Below, in pieces: positions 39,515-48,959 of a stretch of DNA of 53,370 bases. This stretch comes from Streptomyces griseicoloratus (GTDB lineage Bacteria > Actinomycetota > Actinomycetes > Streptomycetales > Streptomycetaceae). The position numbers and the translations under genes were made by a program. The DNA is taken from NCBI RefSeq assembly GCF_014534645.1, contig NZ_JACVQF010000176.1, forward strand, positions 1 to 53,370, in the 5' to 3' direction. The stretch's first letter is position 1; each line of letters opens with the position of its first letter. The notes beneath the pieces were generated by a model that had not been told where the DNA came from, ran no database searches, and saw only the letters and a program-made list of their open reading frames with translations.

Positions 39515-41629
39515 ATGACGATCGAGTCCGACTCCTTCCCCAAACGGCAAGCCCGCACCCAGCGGTTCACGCTCGGCGCGCCGCGTTCGTTCACCGTGGC
39601 ACCCGACGGTTCCCGTGTCGCCTTCCTGCGCTCCTCTTCCGGTACGGACCGGGCGAATTCGCTGTGGGTCCTGGACCTCCCGGACGGCGGGGAGCGCGTG
39701 GCGGCCGACCCGCGCGCCCTCCTGGGCGGCGCGGAGGAGCACCTGTCACCCGAGGAGCGTGCGCGCCGCGAGCGCAGCCGTGAGGGTGGCGCCGGCATCG
39801 TGGGATACGCCACCGACGCGGCCGTCGAGTTGGCCTCTTTCGCCTTGTCAGGGCGGCTGTTCGCGGCCGAGCTGCGGGCCGGGACGGCACGGGAGCTCGC
39901 CGTTCCCGGCCCCGTGATCGACCCGCGCCCCTCCCCCGACGGGCGGCACATCGCGTACGTCGCGCAGGGCGCCCTGCGGGTCGTGGGCGCCGAGGGCGAG
40001 CACGACCGGGCGCTGGCCGGGCCCGACGCGGAGGGCGTCTCGTACGGGCTGGCGGAGTTCATCGCCGCCGAGGAGATGGGGCGCAACCGGGGCTTCTGGT
40101 GGTCGCCCGAGTCGGACCGGCTGCTGGTGGCGCGGGTGGACGACACGCCGGTCAAGCGGTGGTGGATCTCCGACCCGGCCCACCCGGAGCGTGATCCACA
40201 ACACGTGCCGTACCCGGCGGCGGGCACCCCCAACGCGGACGTACGGCTGTTCGCGATCGGGTTGGACGGGGGGCGCACGGAGGTCGTCTGGGACCGGGCG
40301 CGGTACCCGTATCTGGCGCGAGTGCACTGGTCAGCGGCGGGTGCACCCCTGCTCCTGGTACAGGCACGCGACCAGCGCAGTCAGTTGTTCCTGGCCGTGG
40401 ACACGGAGTCGGGGGCCACTCGGATGGTGCACGCCGACGAAGATCCAACTTGGCTGGAACTGTTCCCCGGGGTGCCCTGCTGGAGCCCTTCCGGACAGCT
40501 CGTGCGGATCGCCGACGAGGGCGGCGCGCGGGTGCTGGCGGTCGGTGAACGACCGCTCACGGGAGCGCAGTTGCACCTGCGGGCGGTGCTGGACGTCTCC
40601 GACGACGACGTGCTGGTCTCGGCGTCGGCGGGCGAGGAGGCGGCCGAGCCGGAGACGGGCGAAGTGCACGTGTACCGGGTGAACGAACTCGGCGTGGAGC
40701 GCGTTTCGCAGGAGCCCGGCGTGCATTCCGCCGTGCGCGCCGGAGGCGTGTCCGTTCTGGTCTCCGCGACCCTGGGCCGGCCGGGCGCCCGGGCGCAGGT
40801 TCTGCGGGACGGAAAGCCGGCGGCGGTCATCACCTCTCACGCCGAAGATCCCGGTTTGTCCCCGCGCGTGACGCTCACCCAGGGGGGCGCACGCCGTGTC
40901 CCGTGCGCCGTGCTTATGCCAACGGACTACCACGGTGACACCTCCCTGCCGGTCCTCCTCGACCCCTACGGAGGTCCGCACGGCCAGCGTGTGGTGGCCG
41001 CACACAACGCGCACCTCACCTCGCAGTGGTTCGCCGACCAGGGCTTCGCGGTGGTCGTCGCCGACGGACGCGGCACCCCGGGGCGGTCGCCCGCCTGGGA
41101 GAAGGCGATCAAGGACGACGTGGCCGCGGTCGTCCTCCAGGACCAGGTGGACGCGCTCCACGCGCTGGCCGCCGACTTCCCGCTCGACCTGAACCGCGTG
41201 GCCATCCGGGGCTGGTCCTTCGGCGGCTATCTGGCGGCCCTCGCGGCACTGCGCCGTCCGGACGTCTTCCACGCGGCGATCGTGGGCGCCCCGGTCACCG
41301 ATCTGCGGCTGTACGACACCCACTACCAGGAGCGCTACGCCGGCCATCCGGACGAGCAGCCGGACGTCTACCGCCGCAACTCGGTGATCGACGACGCGGG
41401 CCTGGTCGACGCCGCCGAGCCGCACCGCCCCATGATGATCATCCACGGACTGGCGGACGACAACGTGGTGGTCGCCCACTCCCTGCGCCTGTCCTCGGCC
41501 CTGCTGGCGGCCGGCCGCCCGCACGAGGTGCTGCCGCTGTCCGGGGTCACGCACATGACCCCGCAGGAGTCCGTCGCCGAGAACCTGCTCCTGCTCCAGG
41601 TGGACTTCCTCAAGCGCGCCCTGGCATAG
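39515..41629 (+). CDS. S9 family peptidase (dipeptidyl-peptidase IV-like)
   Basis: This 704-residue cytoplasmic serine peptidase has an N-terminal beta-propeller part (residues about 20-440, with a DPPIV-like YGLAEFIAAEEMGRNRGFWWSP segment holding the Glu-Glu pair that binds the substrate N-terminus). A C-terminal alpha/beta-hydrolase domain follows. The triad is Ser568 (GWSFGG), Asp648 (LADDN) and His680 (GVTHMT). It should remove N-terminal dipeptides from short peptides. The adjacent peptide importers suggest a role in using or modifying imported peptides, which is inference. The start is set by the leaderless -10 box. Confidence 0.9.
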   Translation: MTIESDSFPKRQARTQRFTLGAPRSFTVAPDGSRVAFLRSSSGTDRANSLWVLDLPDGGERVAADPRALLGGAEEHLSPEERARRERSREGGAGIVGYATDAAVELASFALSGRLFAAELRAGTARELAVPGPVIDPRPSPDGRHIAYVAQGALRVVGAEGEHDRALAGPDAEGVSYGLAEFIAAEEMGRNRGFWWSPESDRLLVARVDDTPVKRWWISDPAHPERDPQHVPYPAAGTPNADVRLFAIGLDGGRTEVVWDRARYPYLARVHWSAAGAPLLLVQARDQRSQLFLAVDTESGATRMVHADEDPTWLELFPGVPCWSPSGQLVRIADEGGARVLAVGERPLTGAQLHLRAVLDVSDDDVLVSASAGEEAAEPETGEVHVYRVNELGVERVSQEPGVHSAVRAGGVSVLVSATLGRPGARAQVLRDGKPAAVITSHAEDPGLSPRVTLTQGGARRVPCAVLMPTDYHGDTSLPVLLDPYGGPHGQRVVAAHNAHLTSQWFADQGFAVVVADGRGTPGRSPAWEKAIKDDVAAVVLQDQVDALHALAADFPLDLNRVAIRGWSFGGYLAALAALRRPDVFHAAIVGAPVTDLRLYDTHYQERYAGHPDEQPDVYRRNSVIDDAGLVDAAEPHRPMMIIHGLADDNVVVAHSLRLSSALLAAGRPHEVLPLSGVTHMTPQESVAENLLLLQVDFLKRALA

Positions 41630-41757
41630 CGGCGCAAACACGCACCAACGTCGTTAACACGGAGGCAACTTCACCGAAGCGGTACCGATATACGGACGCG
41701 GAATGCTCAGCAGCGTACGGCCGTGCGGGTGCCGTAAGCGGGCCGGGGTGCGCCATG

Positions 41758-42808
41758 TCACTCCGGCCCGCTGCCGTGCTCGCCGGCCTCCTCGGGCGGC
41801 ACGACCTGTTTCTCCTCCGCGAAGTGGCACGCCGAGTCGTGGGCCGCGGGGCCGGACGTGTCCCGGAACTGCTCCGGCACCGCGAGCGCCGGCACCTCCA
41901 GGGCGCAACGCTCCCGCGCCTTCCAGCAGCGGGTGCGGAAGCGGCAGCCGGAGGGGATGTGGGTCGGGGACGGGACGTCGCCGGACAGGATGATCCGCTC
42001 GCGGTGCTCACGGGCCTCCGGGTCCGGGACGGGCACCGCGGACAGCAGCGCCTGGGTGTAGGGGTGCGTGGGGTGGTCGTAGATCTCGGCGTCCCGGCCG
42101 GTCTCCACGATGCGGCCGAGGTACATCACCCCGACCCGGTCGGAGATGTGCCGGACGATCGACAGGTCGTGGGCGATGAAGATGTACGAGAGGTCGAACT
42201 CGTCCTGGAGCCGCGCCAGCAGGTTGATCACCTGGGCCTGCACGGAGACGTCGAGGGCGGAGACCGGCTCGTCGGCGACGATGATCTCCGGGCGCAGCGC
42301 CAGGCCGCGGGCGATGCCGATGCGCTGGCGCTGGCCGCCGGAGAACTGGTGGGGGTAGCGGTTGATGTACTCGGGGTTGAGGCCGACGACGTCCAGCAGG
42401 TGCTGGACCCGCCGTCGCCGTTCGCCCTTCGGGGCCACCTCCGGATGGATGTCGTACGCCTCCCCGATGATGTCGCCGACCGTCATCCGGGGGTTGAGGG
42501 AGGTGTAGGGGTCCTGGAAGACCATCTGGATGTTGCGCCGGACCGCTTTGAGGGCCTTGCCGGAGAGCCTGGTGATGTCCTCGCCCTTGTAGCGGATCTC
42601 CCCCGCCGTCGGCCGCTCCAGGTGGACGAGCATCCTGGCGACCGTCGACTTGCCGCAGCCGGACTCGCCGACGATGCCGAGGGTCTCGCCGCGGTCGAGG
42701 TGGAAGTCGACGCCGTCGACCGCCTTGACCGAGCCGACCTGCTTCTTGAACAGGATGCCGCGGGTGAGCGGGTAGTGCTTGACGAGGCCGCGGACCTCCA
42801 GGATGGGC

Positions 42809-42816
<8 letters not shown>
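41758..42816 (-). CDS. Oligopeptide ABC transporter ATP-binding protein (OppF/DppF type)
   Basis: This 352-residue ATPase has Walker [10 protein letters not shown], the signature [16 protein letters not shown], Walker [13 protein letters not shown] and the Opp/Dpp C-terminal extension with Cys residues ([19 protein letters not shown]). It is the last gene of the minus-strand peptide-transporter operon and overlaps oppD by 8 bases. It pairs with the OppD-like protein to power import through the two permeases. Confidence 0.93.
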
Positions 42817-43792
<976 letters not shown>

Positions 43793-43801
43793 GGCGGCGG
43801 C

Positions 43802-44806
43802 TCACCTCAGCTTCGGGTCGAGGGCGTCGCGCACCGCGTCGCCGAGCATGATGAACGCGAGGACGGTGATGGCGAGGGCCCCGGAGGGCCACAGCAGCGC
43901 GTGCGGGGCGTTGCGGATGTACGGGGCGGCGGCGGAGATATCGATCCCCCAGGACACGCTGGGCGGCTTCAGACCGACCCCGAGGAACGACAGGGTGGCC
44001 TCCAGCGCGATGTAGGTGCCGAGCGCGATGGTCGCCACGACGATGACCGGGGCGACGGCGTTGGGCGCGATGTGCCGCAGCAGCAGCCGGGAGCTGGAGG
44101 CGCCGAGGGCGCGGGCGGCCTGGACGTAGTCGTTCTGTTTGACGGTGATGACGGAGCCGCGGGCGATGCGGGAGATCTGGGGCCAGCCGAGCAGCACGAT
44201 GAAGCCGATGACCGGCCAGACGGTGTTGCTGGTGATGACGGACAGCAGCACCAGGCCGCCGAGGACGACGGGGATGGCGAAGAAGACGTCGGTGATCCGG
44301 GACAGGATGGAGTCCGGCACACCGCCGAAGAACCCGGCGAGCCCGCCGAGCACGCTGCCGAGGACCGCGACGCCGAGGGTGGCGAGGACGCCCACGAGCA
44401 CCGAGGTGCGGGCGCCGTAGACGGTGCGGGTGTAGACGTCGCAGCCCTGGCCGTCGAACCCGAAGGGGTGGCCGGGCCGGGAGCCCTCCTGGGCCCTGGA
44501 CAGGTCGCACTTGAGCGGGTTGCCGGAAGCGATCAGGGACGGCCAGACGGAGATGAGGACCAGGAAGAGGATCACCAGGCCCGCGATGATGAAGACCGGG
44601 TTGCGGCGCAGGTCGTGCCAGGCGTCGGACCACAGGCTCCGCGGCCGTTCGCCGGAGGCGGCCGATGCCTCGTGGCCGCTCTCCCCGGGTCCGCCCGGGG
44701 GCGGCTGCTCCAGGGTCGTCGCCTCGCTCGCGGCGAGGTCCATCTGACCGCCCATACCGGTGCCGGCAATGGCGCGCTCGGGCTCGTAGGGCGGCTGCTC
44801 AGGCAT
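43802..44806 (-). CDS. Peptide ABC transporter permease (OppC/DppC type)
   Basis: This 334-residue protein has an N-terminal cytoplasmic extension of about 70 residues (Pro/Gly/Glu rich). About six membrane helices follow, with the EAA loop ARALGASSSRLLLRHIAPNAVAPVIV that docks on the ATPases, ending AFIMLGDAVRDALDPKLR as in the OppC family. Its start overlaps the upstream permease by 8 bases. Confidence 0.92.
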   Translation of the reverse strand: MPEQPPYEPERAIAGTGMGGQMDLAASEATTLEQPPPGGPGESGHEASAASGERPRSLWSDAWHDLRRNPVFIIAGLVILFLVLISVWPSLIASGNPLKCDLSRAQEGSRPGHPFGFDGQGCDVYTRTVYGARTSVLVGVLATLGVAVLGSVLGGLAGFFGGVPDSILSRITDVFFAIPVVLGGLVLLSVITSNTVWPVIGFIVLLGWPQISRIARGSVITVKQNDYVQAARALGASSSRLLLRHIAPNAVAPVIVVATIALGTYIALEATLSFLGVGLKPPSVSWGIDISAAAPYIRNAPHALLWPSGALAITVLAFIMLGDAVRDALDPKLR

Positions 44807-45722
44807 AGCGGATCCTCGGGTCGAGTACGGCGTACAGGAGGTCGACGAGGAGGTTGGCGACCAGGAAGACCAGGACGAGGACGGTGACGAAGCCGACGAC
44901 GGTCTGCGTGTTCTGCCGGAGGATGCCCTGGTAGAGCTGGTAGCCGACGCCGTGGATGTTGAAGATCCGCTCGGTGACGATGGCTCCGCCCATCAGGGCG
45001 CCGATGTCGGTGCCGATGAAGGTGACGACCGGGATGAGGGAGTTGCGCAGCAGGTGCCGGGTGATGACCCGGTGGCGGGGCAGGCCCTTGGCGATGGCGG
45101 TGCGGACGTAGTCGGAGCGCCGGTTCTCCGCGATGGAGGTGCGGGTCAGCCGGGTGACGTACGCCAGCGAGACGGACGCCAGGACCAGGCCGGGGACGAT
45201 CAGCTCGTCGAAGGGCGCCTCGGGCGAGACCGACGGCCTGATCCACTCCCACTTCACACCGAGCAGCAGCTGGAGCAGCAGGCCGGTGACGAAGGTGGGG
45301 ACGGAGATGACGACGAGGGTGAGCACCAGCACCGAGGTGTCGACGGGGCGTCCGCGGCGCAGGCCGGTGACGACGCCGAGGGTGATGCCGATGACGACCT
45401 CGGCGACGATCGCCACGATCGTCAGCCGGACGGTGACCGGGAACGCCGTCCCCATCAGCTCGGTGACCGGCTGGCCGTTGAAGGCGGTGCCGAAGTCGCC
45501 GGTGAAGACGTTGCCCATGTACGTCAGGTATTGCTGCCACACGGGCTTGTCGAGGCCGAACTCCCTTCTGAGCTGGGCGGCCGTCGCGGGGTCGCACTCC
45601 CGGTCGCCGCACAGGCCCGCGATGGGGTCGCCCATCACGTTGACCATCAGGAAGATCAGCAGCGTGGCCCCGACGAACACCGGGATCATCTGGAGCAGCC
45701 GCCGGACGACGTACCGTCCCAT
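44799..45722 (-). CDS. Peptide ABC transporter permease (OppB/DppB type)
   Basis: This 307-residue protein starts MGRYVVRRLLQMIPVFVGATLLIFLM, the OppB signature. Periplasmic-type Cys residues follow (LCGDRECDPATAAQLRREFG), as does the EAA loop RTAIAKGLPRHRVITRHLLRNSLIPVVT, and it ends DLLYAVLDPRIRYA. It forms the translocation path with the OppC partner. It begins 9 bases after the substrate-binding protein stop, with no hairpin between them. Confidence 0.92.
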   Translation of the reverse strand: MGRYVVRRLLQMIPVFVGATLLIFLMVNVMGDPIAGLCGDRECDPATAAQLRREFGLDKPVWQQYLTYMGNVFTGDFGTAFNGQPVTELMGTAFPVTVRLTIVAIVAEVVIGITLGVVTGLRRGRPVDTSVLVLTLVVISVPTFVTGLLLQLLLGVKWEWIRPSVSPEAPFDELIVPGLVLASVSLAYVTRLTRTSIAENRRSDYVRTAIAKGLPRHRVITRHLLRNSLIPVVTFIGTDIGALMGGAIVTERIFNIHGVGYQLYQGILRQNTQTVVGFVTVLVLVFLVANLLVDLLYAVLDPRIRYA

Positions 45723-45731
45723 GGCGCCCCC

Positions 45732-47360
45732 TCAGCCGACCTTGATCTCGTTGTAGACGGGGACGCTGAACGGGTTGAGCTTCACGCCGGAGAGCCGGTC
45801 CGAGTAGCCGGCGCTGCCGTTCTGGTACCAGAGCGGGATGGCGGCCATGTGGTCCCGGACGACCTCCTCGGCCTGCTGGAAGGTCCGGACGGCCTCGGCG
45901 GGGTCGGTCTCGGCGTTGGCCTTGTCGACGAGGTCGTCGAACTCCTGGTTGGACCACTTGCCGTCGTTGGAGGAGCCGCCCGTGTAGTAGAGCGGCTGGA
46001 GGAAGTTCTGGATGAGCGGGTAGTCCATCTGCCAGCCGGCGCGGAAGGGGCCGCTCATCTTCTTGCCGGTGATCTGGTTGCGGAAGTCGGCGAAGGTGCC
46101 GACCGGGTTGCCGACGCAGGCGCGGTCGTTGTCCAGGGCGTTGTTGATGGAGTTGCAGACCGCGTCGACCCACTGCTTGTGGGAGCCCGTGTCGGCGTTG
46201 TAGGTGATCTTGATCTGTCCGCCGGGCAGCCCGCCGCCCTCCTGGATCAGCTTCTTGGCCTCGTCGGGCCGGTACTCGCACGCCTCACCGCACAGGCCCT
46301 CCTTGAAGCCGCCGTCCTTGCCGAGCACGGGTGAGGTCCAGTCGGTGGCGGGGGTGCGGGTCTTCTGGAAGATCGTGTTCGTGATCTGCTCGCGGTCGAT
46401 CGCCATGGACAGGCCCTTGCGGACCTTCTCCGACCCCTCCTTGTTCCACCGCTCGTCGTAGTACGGGAAGGCGAGCGTCTGGAGGATGCCGGCCGGGGTG
46501 TTGATGTAGCGGTCGCCGAGGTCGCTCTTGACGTTCTTCAGCTGGGCGGCCGGCACGTCGTCGGTCAGGTCGAGGTTGCCGGCCATCAGGTCGGTGTAGG
46601 CGGTGTTGGGGTCGGTGTAGACCTTCAGGTCGACCCCGCCGTTCTGCGCCTTGTCCGGACCGGGGTACTCCTCCCACTTGCGCAGGGACATCTGGGAGCC
46701 GCGGGTGTAGTTCTCCACCATGTAGGGGCCGTTGCCGACCGGCTTCTTCAGCCAGGCGTCGTGGTCGTCGAAGAAGGCGCGGGGCAGCGGGGCGAAGGCG
46801 TTGTAGCCGAGGGTCTCGGGGAACGAGGAGAACTTCTGGTTGAGCTTGACGGTGAAGGTGAGGGGTCCGGTGACCTTCAGTCCGGACAGGGTGTCGGCGC
46901 TCTGCTTGCTCCCGTCCGCGGGGTGGACCTTGTCGTAGCCGTCGATGTAGCCGAAGAAGTAGGCGTTGCGCTGGTTGTTCCTGAGGCTCGCGCCGTAGTT
47001 CCAGGCGTCCACGAAGGACTGGGCGGTGACCTTCTCGCCGTTGCTGAACGTCCAGCCGTCCTTCACGGTGATCGTGAAGTTCCGCGAGTCGGTGGTCTCG
47101 ATCCTCTCGGCGAGCATGTCCCGCGCCTCGCCGGTGTCCGGGTCGTACTTCTTCAGCCCCCGGAAGATCATGTCGAGGACCTTGCCGCCCTGCACCTCGT
47201 TGGTGTTGGCGGGCTCCAGCGGGTTCTGCGGGTCACCCCAGGAGGAGCTGAGCACGGCACCGCGGTCGCCGCCGGCGCCTCCCCCGCCTCCGCAGGCCGT
47301 CACCGCGAGGGTTGCCGCCGCCGCGCATGCGGCCCGTACGGCGTGCGTGGCTGCGCGCAT
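45732..47360 (-). CDS. Peptide ABC transporter substrate-binding lipoprotein (family 5)
   Basis: This 542-residue SBP_bac_5 protein has a Sec lipoprotein signal (ATLAVTACGGGG). WTFSNGEKVTAQSFVDAWNY is the family signature near residue 100, and the two-lobe fold is continued by KWEEYPGPDKAQNGGVDLKVY and related segments. It captures peptides outside the membrane for the downstream permeases. The ATG follows GAGGAGG. It appears to correspond to the operon next to bldK in S. coelicolor (SCO5117-5121), recalled rather than searched. Confidence 0.92.
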   Translation of the reverse strand: MRAATHAVRAACAAAATLAVTACGGGGGAGGDRGAVLSSSWGDPQNPLEPANTNEVQGGKVLDMIFRGLKKYDPDTGEARDMLAERIETTDSRNFTITVKDGWTFSNGEKVTAQSFVDAWNYGASLRNNQRNAYFFGYIDGYDKVHPADGSKQSADTLSGLKVTGPLTFTVKLNQKFSSFPETLGYNAFAPLPRAFFDDHDAWLKKPVGNGPYMVENYTRGSQMSLRKWEEYPGPDKAQNGGVDLKVYTDPNTAYTDLMAGNLDLTDDVPAAQLKNVKSDLGDRYINTPAGILQTLAFPYYDERWNKEGSEKVRKGLSMAIDREQITNTIFQKTRTPATDWTSPVLGKDGGFKEGLCGEACEYRPDEAKKLIQEGGGLPGGQIKITYNADTGSHKQWVDAVCNSINNALDNDRACVGNPVGTFADFRNQITGKKMSGPFRAGWQMDYPLIQNFLQPLYYTGGSSNDGKWSNQEFDDLVDKANAETDPAEAVRTFQQAEEVVRDHMAAIPLWYQNGSAGYSDRLSGVKLNPFSVPVYNEIKVG

Positions 47361-47854
47361 GGTGTGCCTCCTCGTGCCCTGACTCGTCCGCTGATCCCTT
47401 AACGGTCAATATCAACACACAGGGTGCATATCGCACACGCATACCTCCCTTTGGAGGAACCCTCCATGCGGCCGCCACCACCCTTCGGGCGGACGGGCCG
47501 CATGCGCATACCTGCCGTGAAAGATCTTGAACAGCCGACGCAACGGATCCCCACGAACCGATGCCGAACCGTTTGATTGCGACCCCAAGGTGTACACATT
47601 TCGACGACTTGGCATCCGCATATCGAACGCGTTGTCTGGTTCGCGTAATTGATCCGATGTAAGGCACGGATCGATCACGGCACGCTACCCGCGTAGCTAC
47701 GAAATGATCAAGGGGACGCAAAGAAGGTAAAGAGAAAGCCAAGCCGCTCCAGGTTTTATTGACCTTGAACTAATTGCGTTGAAAAAGTCCGGCGTAGCCC
47801 GTAGGGGAGCGTGCCCTGCGGAGTCATCAGACCCTCCCTTGGGCCAGGAGCACC
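47361..47854. promoter_or_regulatory. 494-base divergent control region between two Opp operons
   Basis: It is markedly AT-richer than the coding DNA. It contains a 9-base direct repeat CGCATACCT (47438-47446 and 47505-47513) and an inverted repeat CATGCGGCC/GGCCGCATG (47465-47473 with 47496-47504). On the right are stretches TTTTATTGACCTTGAAC and TTGAAA (47779-47784) with TAGGGG 17 bases further on (47802-47807), a possible bldKA promoter. No coding sequence was found. Confidence 0.5.
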
Positions 47855-48880
47855 ATGACCACCCCAACTCCAGCAGCGGCTGCCCCGCTCGAGGTGACCG
47901 ACGAGAGCGTCGACACGTCGCCCGCGCCCACCCCCAAGGGCAGCGAGAGCCGCTCCCCCGGCCGCCTGGCCTGGAAGCGCTTCAAGCGGGACCGCACGGG
48001 TGTGGTTTCCGCCTGCATCGTGATCTTCTTCTTCGTGATCGCGCTCGCGGCCCCGCTCATCGCCAAGCTCTACGGCAAGGACCCGTACACCACGTACGCG
48101 AGCGAGCGGCCCGAGCTGCTCAACGCCTTCGCGTACCCGGCCGGCCCCAACGGCGGCATGAGCTCGGAGTTCTGGTTCGGCATCGAGCCGCAGCTCGGCC
48201 GTGACGTCTTCACCTTCCTGCTCTACGGCATCCGTACCTCACTGGGCATCGCCCTGGCCGCCACCCTGCTCACCTGTGCCGTGGGCGTCGTCGTCGGCGT
48301 CACGGCGGGCTACCTCGGCGGCAAGACGGACTACTTCGTCGGCCGGGTCATCGACATCCTGCTGTCGTTCCCGTCGACCCTGTTCTTCATCGCCTTCATG
48401 CCGGTCGTCTACGGCCTCTTCGTCGCCGACGACGAGAACATCCCGACCTCGCTGCGGGCGGTCTCGCTCATCCTGGTGCTCGCGGTGTTCGGCTGGGCCT
48501 CCCTCGCCCGGCTGCTGCGCGGTCAGGTACTCGGCCTGCGCGAGCGGGAGTTCGTCGAGGCGGCCAAGGTCACCGGCGCGTCGCCGTGGCGGATCGTCTT
48601 CAAGGAACTGCTGCCCAACCTGTGGACGCCGATCATCATCCAGTCCACGCTGATGCTCCCGGCGTTCGTGACCGCCGAGGCCGGCCTGGCCTTCCTCGGC
48701 GTCGGCATCATCGACCCGACCCCGGACTGGGGCGTCATGATCCAGCGCGGCGCCCAGTTCTACACCGAGGACATCACGTTCATGCTCTTCCCGGGCCTGT
48801 CGATGGTGATCTTCGTCCTCGCCTTCAATCTGCTCGGCGACTCGGTGCGCGACGCTCTCGACCCGAAGTCCAAGCGCTGA
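47855..48880 (+). CDS. bldKA: BldKA-like peptide ABC permease (OppC type)
   Basis: This 341-residue permease has a 35-residue polar N-terminus and about six membrane helices, the first being VVSACIVIFFFVIALAAPLIA. The EAA loop is EAAKVTGASPWRIVFKELLPNLW and the end is VRDALDPKSKR. The order permease, binding protein, permease, ATPase, ATPase is the bldK arrangement of S. coelicolor (SCO5112-5116), unlike the usual binding-protein-first order. BldK imports oligopeptides and is needed for aerial growth on rich medium. The ATG follows CAGGAG. The symbol rests on gene order and family. Confidence 0.82.
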   Translation: MTTPTPAAAAPLEVTDESVDTSPAPTPKGSESRSPGRLAWKRFKRDRTGVVSACIVIFFFVIALAAPLIAKLYGKDPYTTYASERPELLNAFAYPAGPNGGMSSEFWFGIEPQLGRDVFTFLLYGIRTSLGIALAATLLTCAVGVVVGVTAGYLGGKTDYFVGRVIDILLSFPSTLFFIAFMPVVYGLFVADDENIPTSLRAVSLILVLAVFGWASLARLLRGQVLGLREREFVEAAKVTGASPWRIVFKELLPNLWTPIIIQSTLMLPAFVTAEAGLAFLGVGIIDPTPDWGVMIQRGAQFYTEDITFMLFPGLSMVIFVLAFNLLGDSVRDALDPKSKR

Positions 48881-48959
48881 ACCGTTCGTTCCACCCGGCT
48901 CGTTCGACGCCGTCCGGCCGGCCCAACCGTCCCGTTTGCCCTCTTCTGGCAGGTGTCCC

